DNA of 64,000 nt from Pieris napi (taxonomy: Eukaryota > Arthropoda > Insecta > Lepidoptera > Pieridae): the NCBI RefSeq assembly GCF_905475465.1, contig NC_062249.1, forward strand, positions 7,328,501 to 7,392,500, in the 5' to 3' direction. This document shows, piece after piece, positions 59,901-64,000 of this stretch. The number at the start of each line of letters is the position of its first letter. Within the stretch, counting starts at the first letter, position 1. The position numbers were made by a program, and so were the translations under genes. The notes under the pieces were generated by a model. That model did not search any database, was not told the DNA's origin, and saw nothing but the letters and a program-made list of their open reading frames with translations.

Positions 59901-60629
59901 AGTATTTATATTAATTGCTTTTATTCTAGGCGCTACCACCTCATTTCTGAATTTATTTCTTTGATAATTCCTACAGGTATTTTAGTGATGCGTTTTACAC
60001 AGTACTAAAAATTCTTCCTTATCCATAAAATAAAAAAAATATGTTTAATATGGAACATAAGATACAGGTATCACTTATTCCACGTCATTAAATTTGAATC
60101 TGTAGGCATCCCTACTCATCGGCAAAGAAAACAGAGGGTGTAGGCCGAGAGAAAAAGCCGGCGTAAAAAACTCTCGGTAGGTACTCTTTTAAAATAGCAA
60201 ATCATCAAACAACACTTATTTTGAAACAAATATCGCAAATTAATTAGAAGTAGCCTGTCTAGCACTAGCCCCAGGCCCTTTTAGCTGTCCATAGTCCAAT
60301 TGCATCGTTTTAAAGAAAGTCACCTGTCCCTTTTTATCACAACGTAATAAAAAGGGACGGGAAATTTGAAAGAAAGAGACAAAACTACTTGATTAAACTG
60401 ATTTTTCTTTGGGTCTCACATTTATCCGTTCCTCAGGGAGGAGTACCAGGGCCTTATAACTTATTACCTCCCAGACCGTACCGTGTCCTGGGCCAAAATG
60501 TTTGGGATAATGGAGAGAGCGAAAAAAAGTCTACCACTTGAAGACTACAGTATTTTACAGACATCCCTCGAACAGATATTTCTACAGTTCACCAAATATC
60601 AACAAAGTGAGGAAACTACTCATTTCTAG
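26902..60629 (+). CDS. ABCA2: ABC transporter subfamily A, full-length, 31 exons (ABCA2-like)
   Basis: Full transporter (TMD1-NBD1-TMD2-NBD2), plausibly a lipid exporter at plasma or vesicle membranes. Exons: 26902..27140, 28144..28463, 28823..28996, 29876..30123, 31598..31708, 32285..32429, 33302..33475, 34875..35090, 35975..36054, 38112..38241, 38881..39110, 39600..39765, 40324..40557, 42323..42464, 42843..42952, 43388..43607, 44704..44869, 46491..46706, 47123..47227, 47487..47658, 48644..48769, 49952..50075, 52076..52206, 53038..53162, 54847..55018, 55752..55913, 57420..57577, 57964..58112, 58817..58956, 59792..59897, 60437..60629. Sum 5184 nt, 1727 residues; every junction is GT-AG and in frame. 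NBD1: Walker A GHNGAGKS (598-605), signature LSGGQ (697-701), Walker B VVLLDEP with D721/E722, H-loop TTHFMDEAD. NBD2: GVNGAGKT (1437-1444), signature degenerate YSGGNK (1536-1541), Walker B LVFVDEP with D1560/E1561, H-loop TSHSMEEC. Length and exon number agree with my memory of lepidopteran ABCA2, the gene linked genetically to Cry2A resistance; orthology is untested. Confidence 0.93.
27524..27710. mobile_element. MITE family B, compact copy
   Basis: GATTCTGTAAGTTCCAATAG on the left is mirrored by CTATTGGATGTTACAAGG followed by TACCGGCGCG on the right. Related ends occur at about 48050-48535 and 62198-62875. In intron 1 of ABCA. Noncoding, about 187 bp. Confidence 0.55.
29490..29660 (+). 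repeat. Repeat shared with 39440-39580
   Basis: TTATCTGTGGCAGCG and GCGCCATTTTTAGTTT-like blocks occur in the same order here (TTATCTGTGGCAGCGCCTG; TTTTGGCGCCATTTATAG) and at 39461-39525 (intron 11). Two diverged copies of one unnamed element. Confidence 0.45.
30890..31316 (+). mobile_element. Helitron-like element, nonautonomous
   Basis: Starts TCTATATATATATAT after an A and ends GCCAGCTAG before a T, the A|TC...CTAG|T arrangement of Helitrons. A short hairpin (GGCG ... CGCC) lies about 11 bases before the end. It contains the AACGGCTTGACCGATTTGG block common in these elements. In intron 4 of ABCA. Confidence 0.55.
31870..32110. mobile_element. TAA-flanked MITE (241 bp)
   Basis: Left end GGGTGAGATCTATAGAGCGC, right end GCGCACTATAGATCTCACCC. 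TAA on both sides (31867-31869, 32111-32113). The arms also share GACTTTGCTCAGACTT and its reverse complement. The 3-bp TAA duplication suggests PIF/Harbinger mobilisation. Intron 5 of ABCA; noncoding. Confidence 0.8.
32791..32810. repeat. Perfect 20-bp palindrome
   Basis: GGTTTAACGCGCGTTAAACC reads the same on both strands. It lies in intron 6 of ABCA, in otherwise AT-rich DNA. Confidence 0.85.
34029..34382 (-). mobile_element. MITE family A, copy 2 (reverse orientation)
   Basis: Reverse complement of the family: starts GAAGATACTTCTTTAGGCGC, ends CTTCTTACGCGCGTAC followed by GTACACGCACCCTTT. It contains the shared block with the GGAAGATGCTACGGCATTGG core. It sits in intron 7 of the ABCA gene. 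No coding frame. Confidence 0.8.
35153..35291 (-). mobile_element. Helitron-like 3' end, reverse orientation
   Basis: On minus the end reads GGCGAAACGGAGTTCGCC (6-bp perfect stem), then GAGTTTGCTAG and T. The hairpin sits 11 bases from CTAG, as in the 31316 element. The start near 35291 is a guess. Confidence 0.5.
36550..37951 (+). mobile_element. Foldback element with arms of about 340 bp carrying a CXC gene remnant
   Basis: The left arm (36550-36891) begins TAATCCGGTCAAATTAGAC. The right arm (37620-37951) is its reverse complement, ending CTAAATTGACCGGACTAT, with scattered mismatches over the whole length. The spacer of about 730 bp holds the coding remnant described next. Inserted in intron 9 of ABCA, just before the first NBD exon. 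The target duplication is not clear. I cannot place it in a named superfamily. Confidence 0.8.
36973..37434 (+). pseudogene. CXC (Tesmin/TSO1-like) domain protein fragment, frameshifted
   Basis: An open stretch with a WGWKLVDNSLEPVQTLLPPA segment leads into a cysteine-rich block, TIFCNCKKGCSAKCGCKK, then after a frame change GLFCS and CTNCQGRSCSN, and an acidic tail rich in Glu ending at TAA (37432-37434). The C-x-C-x3-C and GCKK patterns are those of CXC zinc-binding domains. The same WGW ... PPAP ... CNC layout occurs, as I recall, in many repeated uncharacterised arthropod proteins. The frame breaks at an A run (37201-37207). No start codon is credible; this is a C-terminal remnant. Confidence 0.6.
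39440..39580 (+). repeat. Second copy of the 29490 repeat
   Basis: Contains TTATCTGTGGCAGCGTGTT and TTTTTGCGCCATTTTTAGTT in the same order as at 29556-29625. It ends shortly before exon 12. Confidence 0.4.
39766..39890 (+). mobile_element. Helitron-like 5' fragment next to the exon 12 donor
   Basis: AATATATAAAATTCTCGTGT starts about 10 bases into intron 12 and continues with ACAGCTCGACCGATTTTTAT, the block also seen in the 30890 element. No matching end nearby; truncated. Confidence 0.4.
41225..41440 (-). mobile_element. tRNA-derived SINE remnant (minus)
   Basis: Matches the reverse complement of the 48188-48420 SINE: GGTGATCAGTGTTTTGCC, CTCACGATATTTTCCATCAC and GAGTGTTAAATACG correspond to its GTGAGGAAA and GCATTTAACATTCACTCG blocks. 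Strongly diverged, in intron 13. Confidence 0.55.
44470..44687. mobile_element. MITE (218 bp) abutting the exon 17 acceptor
   Basis: The left arm AGACATAGAAAAACACTTTT continues through ACGGATTTGAAGTTATGTTT. The right arm is the reverse complement, ending GTGTTTTTCTAAGTACT. Arms are over 50 bp. The interior has GACGTTTCGCGTGCTTTACA. The right end lies 16 bases before the first base of exon 17. Confidence 0.8.
45461..46234 (+). mobile_element. Tigger/pogo-like DNA transposon, nonautonomous
   Basis: TIRs CAGTCAAAACCGTTTATAAC and GTTATAAACGGTTTTGACTG are flanked by TA on both sides. Sub-terminal copies of the TIR core occur in the left 220 bases (ACCGCTTATAACAACATCGG, TCGCTTACAACGACGG, TCGGCTATAACGACC), likely transposase sites. 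At 45890 a short frame opens MSQKKRKVFSIE and stops at TAA; this matches the usual start of Tigger transposases. In intron 17 of ABCA. Confidence 0.8.
46709..46890 (+). mobile_element. Non-LTR retroposon 3' end next to the exon 18 donor
   Basis: From GTTGTTTGATGATTTGCTGT to ACCTTATGTTCCATAATAAA and a T/A tail. A second copy lies inverted at 60045-60228. It includes CGACGTGGAATAAGTGATAC-like sequence that I associate with lepidopteran LINE 3' UTRs. It starts about three bases into intron 18. Confidence 0.65.
46915..47060 (+). pseudogene. Reverse transcriptase fragment
   Basis: The frame reads LLGVRQGSLLVSILFSFYIN and then NILSRIALFINN. It follows the LINE reverse transcriptase pattern GVPQGSxLGPxLFxxYINDL ... 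ALFADD, with the catalytic Asp pair lost. Only about 45 residues remain, just upstream of exon 19. Confidence 0.6.
47715..47850 (+). mobile_element. SINE fragment
   Basis: GAGGTCGTGCGTTTAAACCC resembles a B box and is followed by ACGGTGAAGGAAATCATCGC, matching the GGTGAAGGAAAACATCGTGA block of the SINE at 48188. In intron 20. Confidence 0.5.
48050..48535. mobile_element. MITE family B copy containing a SINE
   Basis: Left end TACTCTGTAACTTCTAATAG; right end GAAGTTACAGAGTACGGC. Outside these, AGTTAACTAAAAACTG pairs loosely with ACAGTTTTTTTATTTAAGTTAA. A tRNA-derived SINE occupies 48188-48420 inside it. Intron 20. Confidence 0.5.
48188..48420 (+). mobile_element. tRNA-derived SINE (best-preserved copy)
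   Basis: A box TGGCCTTGTGGTTTCAACG, B box GGTCGTAGGTTTGATCCC at tRNA spacing, then GGTGAAGGAAAACATCGTGA and a GTGTGTGTGTGTGTG run. Related diverged copies are at 41225, 47715 and 52840. Confidence 0.7.
49321..49562. mobile_element. MITE family C, copy 1
   Basis: TIRs AGGGTCTGTTTCACAATGTA and TACATTGTGAAACAGACCCT, each followed by GGATAA or preceded by TTATCC. Flanked by TA on both sides. The interior has GACGAATAGCGCTATCTGAC and CGTGAAACGCAACAATAG. Intron 21 of ABCA. Confidence 0.82.
50201..50254 (+). repeat. Short tandem repeat (CATTACATTACTGA)n
   Basis: About four units of roughly 14-15 bases (ACATTACTGACATTACATTA), just outside the left end of the 50271 element. Confidence 0.65.
50271..51896. 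mobile_element. Inverted-repeat element with a tandem-array core
   Basis: The left end TAGTACGGGAGGTAGCAACG is mirrored by CGTTGCTACCTCCCGTACTA. The arms run about 260 bp (50271-50530 and about 51640-51896) and share CTTCCGGTTAGAGTCTGGGC and its complement. TA lies at each edge. Between the arms is a tandem array (next entry). No coding frame. In intron 22 of ABCA. Confidence 0.85.
50641..51730 (+). repeat. Satellite-like array, four copies of about 275 bp
   Basis: The unit start ACTGCAA...TTTATCATTTTAATTC occurs at 50641, 50916, 51190 and 51465 (steps of 275, 274 and 275). Units differ by only a few bases. Each unit ends with a copy of the right-arm inner part (GCAACGTGAAAAATGTCTGG through TATGTCAGGTAGACGTATTT), so the array grew from the arm boundary. 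Confidence 0.88.
52389..52719 (+). mobile_element. MITE family A, copy 3 (intact)
   Basis: From AGGGTGCGTGTACTTATA through CGCGCGTAAGAAGTTATAC to the right end AACGCGCCTAAAGAAGTA. About 330 bp, noncoding, in intron 23 of ABCA. It serves as the reference copy for the nested insertion in copy 4. Confidence 0.82.
52840..53020 (-). mobile_element. SINE remnant just upstream of exon 24
   Basis: Reverse complement of the 48188 SINE: TCTCACGATGCTTTTCACCG, GTTAAATGCGCACATAG and the B-box complement TTCATGGGTTCGAAATTATG. It ends about 20 bases before the exon 24 acceptor (53037). Confidence 0.6.
53950..54065 (+). repeat. Lepidopteran dispersed repeat, copy 1
   Basis: ATCGCCGCCCATGGACACC and TTGTTGGCCTTTATGGTTCG match the block at 59425-59535 (ACCGCCGCCCGTGAAC; TTGCCGGCCTTTTAAG). 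I recall this repeat as very common in moth genomes. Confidence 0.5.
54080..54240 (+). repeat. Repeat with reiterated AGATTGTAA-type motifs
   Basis: TTAGATTGTAATATATCTCG, GAGATTGTGAACTGTCGAAA and GTAGATTGTAATCTATCGAA follow each other, the last palindromic. Likely the end of an unnamed element in intron 24. Confidence 0.4.
56149..56935 (+). mobile_element. MITE family A, copy 4, split by a retroposon
   Basis: Ends match copy 3 almost base for base (AGGGTGCGTGTACTTATG; CGCCTAAAGAAGTATAAC). Between the two halves (after 56217) lie about 421 bp absent from copy 3. Located in intron 26 of ABCA. Confidence 0.82.
56218..56638 (-). mobile_element. LINE-type 3' end nested in MITE copy 4
   Basis: The insert begins on plus with AATGAAATGAAATAG then TTTATTCTTGC, which in reverse is an AATAAA signal plus a degenerate (CATTT)n tail, the usual end of a truncated non-LTR retroposon on minus. 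It is flanked by the 5-bp target duplication TTTGA at 56213-56217 and 56639-56643. No intact reading frame. Confidence 0.65.
58529..58774. mobile_element. MITE family C, copy 2
   Basis: Same element as at 49321 in the same orientation: TTTCACAATGTATGGATAAA, ACGAATAGCGCTATCTGACA, TTATCCGTACATTGTGAAA. Terminal bases have drifted. Intron 28, ending 42 bases before exon 29. Confidence 0.8.
59206..59535. repeat. Two inverted copies of the lepidopteran dispersed repeat
   Basis: Left copy (minus): CCAATTCTTAAAATACCGGC followed by CTTGCGAGCC. Right copy (plus): GCTCGCAAGCGCGTTGCCGG followed by CCTTTTAAGAATTGG. They form an imperfect palindrome with a spacer of roughly 100 bases in intron 29. Confidence 0.65.
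60045..60228 (-). mobile_element. Non-LTR retroposon 3' end, inverted copy
   Basis: Reverse complement of 46709-46890 with few differences (ACTCATCGGCAAAGAAAACA; GAGAAAAAGCCGGCGTAAAA). In intron 30 of ABCA. Confidence 0.7.
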
Positions 60630-61230
60630 GTTATGTCGAGTATACATTATTGGAATTTATTGTATTAACTCAATTGTAAGCACGGAATATTTAATTGAAT
60701 GTAAACCATTGTATATAAAGAAATCATTCTTCATAGATTTTGCATATTTCAAGGTTCTAGTGTAGTCCCTTCAAAGGCCTTTTCAAGTTAATATCTATTT
60801 CGAATCTAGTACATTTTCTGATACTATGACCAGTGAATACGTTACATTAGTTATTTCTGAGAAAGTATAAAACTTTATATCCGTAATGCACATCGGGTAC
60901 CCAACTTCAAATTAATTTTTGAGCAAAGGAATTAATATATAATTTGCTTGCTTATTGTTATCGAAATTATATAAAATTGTTAAGATAAAATTACATATAG
61001 CAATTTCTTGGATAAGATTTGGGACCAGAAATCCGTGTCGAGTTTAAAAATGATTTTTACCATGACTAAATTATAGTTTAGTATGTATATAATACTTTAA
61101 TATGCACATACAACAATCATGACTCCATGACATGTTAAGCACATGTTAACTTATATTTAGATCTAAGTACTTCAAACAGCTTAATTGTATTATTTAAAAG
61201 ATTTTTTATAAGAAAATTATTGTACATTTG
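60630..61230 (+). other. 3' UTR of the ABCA gene
   Basis: AT-rich trailer from the stop codon to the AATAAATAAA signal. Nothing else recognised. Confidence 0.45.
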
Positions 61231-61240
61231 AATAAATAAA
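61231..61240 (+). terminator. poly(A) signal of the ABCA gene
   Basis: AATAAATAAA about 600 bases after the ABCA stop, the first clear signal on this strand. It lies about 30 bases from the opposite-strand signal of the neighbouring ABCA gene. Confidence 0.5.
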
Positions 61241-61262
61241 AAGAATTAAAATTTTGTAAGCT

Positions 61263-61268
61263 TTTATT
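61263..61268 (-). terminator. Candidate poly(A) signal of the second ABCA gene
   Basis: AATAAA on minus (TTTATT on plus). If used, it implies a 3' UTR of about 2.4 kb for the gene whose stop codon is at 63658-63660. Other AATAAA-like sites occur in that span, so the exact end is uncertain. Confidence 0.35.
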
Positions 61269-63657
61269 TAAAAAAAAATGTAAACCTACAATGCAAACGT
61301 ACACTTCTTAAATACAGTGAGATAAGGCAACTTATTAAATAATTCGAACCCAAAATTGTTACGATTGTACATAAATTAGCAAAGACAGAAAAATATTTTT
61401 CTTTCGATTACACACACCTGTCCTATACTTAATGTTTGAACAAATTAATAATGTCCAAACTGAATAAAAAACAGCTTTGATGTCAAAACTGTAAGACAAA
61501 AAACCAATACGTAAGTACATTCCTATTAATCAAATGGGTACAATATACTTAAAAAATTTATTTAATTTGAAAAGTTCAAACTGAAAAAATAGGAACATAA
61601 ATATCACTGATTGTGGGTTGAAGTTAAGTAAAATCACAAACTATCACAATTTATATAAAATCACAAATTATACCATACAATATTTGTACCATTGTTGATA
61701 AATAAATATAATACAAGTTACAACTTATTTTATAGTTGAATAAGATTCAATATAGCTTTGGTTCATAAATATTATGTGCAAAATATCAGTACACATACAA
61801 ATATAAAGAAATCTTTCAATTTACTAACTACATTATTAGAAAAACACTCCAAAACCGAATCGTAATATAATTCTGAAAATCGTTTATCAATTAGTTACTC
61901 TGCGGTCTATGAGAGCTATAAAGCGGAATACAAAAAAAATAGTGTCCGAATTACATTTTTCCAAAGACAGTAAAGTTATCACATATGTACATTATATTAT
62001 TTCCCCTCACACTTAAAATTTAACATAATGGCTGCGTTTGTCATTGCTAGCTTTTCTATGGAGAATAGCTTTTATCTAACTTATTATTTACCATATTAAA
62101 TACTGCGCCTAACTAGAAAATGCAGGCGATTTTTTATTCAAGGAACACATTTATTTTATTAACAGACAGTATATTGAATTAATTAAGTTCATTCACTGGG
62201 TACACTGTACTCTGTAACACCCAATAGCGATTTCGATCACGACACGAAATAAGTTTAAGGAATTAAATATTATGACACTATCTGGTCAATATATTCTTGA
62301 AGCCTTGTTGTATGTATAAAAAAATATAAACGATTTTAAAACAAATGGTGTCTTTCACCAGTATAATACGCGAAATAGAACTAATTTGAGTGTACGACCA
62401 ACCAGGCTCCAGAAGAAAAACCACTGCTTATATGGAAATTGTATTCGTTTTTACAACTCCCAAGCGAAATTAGAGAATCATCACTAAATAATTCAAAGTC
62501 CTCGTTAAACGTAAATTAATCAATAAAGCTTTTTAAAAATTTGACGAATATTTAAATGATCCTAATCCCTGGGATTGATTTGCTCCAGTTCAAACAATTT
62601 GTATGACTAAGCGATTAAAAAGAGTGGCGGAAACTTTCTTGCCCGCTCTACGCCCTTGATTTGCGAACTGATAGTAAATGTAAATTTACAAATAATTTAA
62701 CTTCTTTTCTGACGTTCATAAGTGTACTTGTTTACCTATATGAATAAAGTTAATTTGAGTTTGAGTTTGACAGTATCGTGTACCTCGCATTCCCAAGGTT
62801 TCGTAATCAGCGCTCGAGATATTGAAGAACTCAAGTAATTATCGCTTTTGGAGGTTGCAGGGTACCGGCGCTTTATTATATCTTATAAGTTACTGTATAA
62901 GTATTAAGTACTGGATATAGTCAGTCAGGTCAAAAGAGAGTTAAATGAAATGTTTGCGATCAATATCCAAAAGCGAAATTTACTAAACGTAAGTCGCTCA
63001 AAAAGTTAATACTCATTATGTATTGTTAATTATGTAAGTGATTAAGCTATATTCCAAACACTTCCAAAATTATTGAAATCTTGAAATAAAACTATTATAA
63101 TTACCTTCTAAATCTTATCTAAGTACATCACATTGAATTTATACATTGAAATATAAATTGCAGAATTTTTAAACGAAAATGGCAATAAAAATTGCTATTG
63201 AAAACATTTTCTAACGTTTTTTAAAGTTACGTACGTACGTTACGACATTAAGACATTTATTAAGTACAATTTAACTAGTTTGTGACTTAAATCGTGAATT
63301 TATTATATAAGATCAAAAGCTTAAGATAGCTTTGTTTAATAATACTGAAAATATAGTATTTTAATTAGTTTAATATTTAGATTTAACGAGACTGGTAATT
63401 GAAACTGTATAAATCGTCTATTAAATGCTATAGAAAAATGAACGACATGAAGCTAATTGGTATTTTAGACGAAGAAACCAATCCTTAAACTTCCGTTTGG
63501 AAGAAAATAATTTCGTACCATTATGCAGATCATATGAGTATAAATTGTATAACAAAAATCCTAAAAAAATTATAACATTTCATGTTTCACTATTAATAGA
63601 AAAAGTATACATTTTACCTAGTTGGCAAATCGGCCATTGCACTAAATTATCTAATAG
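61269..63657 (-). other. Probable long 3' UTR of the second ABCA gene
   Basis: AT-rich, no coding potential on either strand. It contains an inverted-repeat element (about 62198-62875) with a nested LINE-type 3' end. The extent of the UTR depends on which poly(A) signal is used. Confidence 0.35.
62198..62875. mobile_element. MITE family B copy with nested retroposon end
   Basis: Left GTACTCTGTAACACCCAATA; right TATCGCTTTTGGAGGTTGCA followed by GGGTACCGGCGC, mirroring the family ends. Within it, 62620-62770 resembles a LINE 3' end (AGAGTGGCGGAAACTTTCTT; GACGTTCATAAGTGTACTTG; ATGAATAAAG, then a TTTGAG repeat tail). Confidence 0.45.
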
Positions 63658-63841
63658 TTACGTACGTGAGTTATCTCGCATACGCGTAAACTGTAAGAAC
63701 ACTTGTTCGAGCGTGGTCTGCGATACGGAGTAGTCCTCGATGGGGTAGAGGGATTTGGCCTCCTCCATTTTGTCGAAAAGCTGCCACCAGAGCAGCTCTT
63801 GATCGTGAATGTAATACGTACTGATGCCGAGGTAGGTTTCG
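63658..63841 (-). CDS. Last exon of a second ABCA transporter gene (partial)
   Basis: Only the final coding exon lies in the window; the rest continues to the right. Its acceptor (CTTCCAG) ends just above 63841 and its TAA stop is at 63658-63660. It begins with one base completing a codon (phase 2). It encodes about 60 residues containing SQTTLEQVFLQFTR, the conserved end of NBD2 in ABCA proteins, equivalent to QTSLEQIFLQFTK in the neighbouring gene. The block ETYLGISTYYIHDQ aligns with EEYQGLITYYLPDR of that gene, and the intron falls at the same codon position and phase. The two genes converge and are clear paralogs. In Lepidoptera I recall ABCA1 next to ABCA2, so this may be ABCA1; the fragment alone cannot decide. 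Confidence 0.88.
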
Positions 63842-64000
63842 CTGGAAGGAATTACTCTAAGATTATGAACATATATAATAGCTTTGGAAATATTAAAAAA
63901 GTACATTTACATTACATTTTTGAAGCATAAAAACTGTTATTAGAAGACTTTTAAAAGCTACGTCCATGACTTTACTGCCAGTTATAATTAAGAAATTGTT
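63842..64000 (-). other. Intron of the second ABCA gene
   Basis: Sequence upstream (minus strand) of the last exon up to the window edge. No further exon is visible in these 159 bases. Confidence 0.6.

Noticed and set aside
63497..63733. 78-residue plus frame at the right edge
   Set aside because: Antisense to the last exon and 3' UTR of the second ABCA gene.

Overview
The window reads as a piece of an AT-rich insect nuclear chromosome, most likely from a moth or butterfly. Genes are split by GT-AG introns. Intergenic and intronic DNA carries tRNA-derived SINEs, LINE 3' ends, Helitron-like ends and many short inverted-repeat elements of kinds I associate with Lepidoptera. That assignment is inference; no species marker is present.

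Layout, left to right. Positions 1-5434 hold no gene that I can support, only a MITE copy and a decayed LINE. Four compact housekeeping or signalling genes and one mitochondrial assembly gene follow, all modelled here exon by exon: UTP13/TBL3 (minus; ribosome small-subunit processome), TMEM186 (plus; complex I assembly), MKK4/MAP2K4 (minus; JNK-pathway kinase kinase), POLR1F/RPA43 (minus; RNA polymerase I stalk) and mRpS7 (plus; mitochondrial ribosome). POLR1F and mRpS7 are divergent across about 1.2 kb.

The right half (26.9-60.6 kb) is one gene: a full-length ABC subfamily A transporter. I resolved it into 31 coding exons with consistent phase, giving 1727 residues with two membrane domains and two complete nucleotide-binding domains. 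Exon count and length match what I remember of lepidopteran ABCA2. Its introns are heavily loaded with transposable elements, several of which stop within a few to tens of bases of splice sites. Beyond it, on the minus strand, lies the last exon of a second ABCA gene. It aligns with the last exon of the first and keeps the same intron position and phase, so the two are convergent paralogs. Their predicted poly(A) signals are about 30 bases apart.

Notable non-genic structures: a 1.4-kb foldback element with arms of about 340 bp carrying a frameshifted CXC (Tesmin/TSO1-type) cysteine-rich coding remnant (36.5-38.0 kb); a 1.6-kb inverted-repeat element whose core is four tandem copies of a unit of about 275 bp (50.3-51.9 kb); a PIF/Harbinger remnant with the N-terminus of a nuclease gene; a Tigger/pogo remnant with the first codons of its transposase; a four-copy MITE family, one copy split by a retroposon with a 5-bp target duplication; and Helitron-like ends with 3' hairpins. 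I see no CRISPR array, bacterial operon, rRNA gene or functional tRNA gene.
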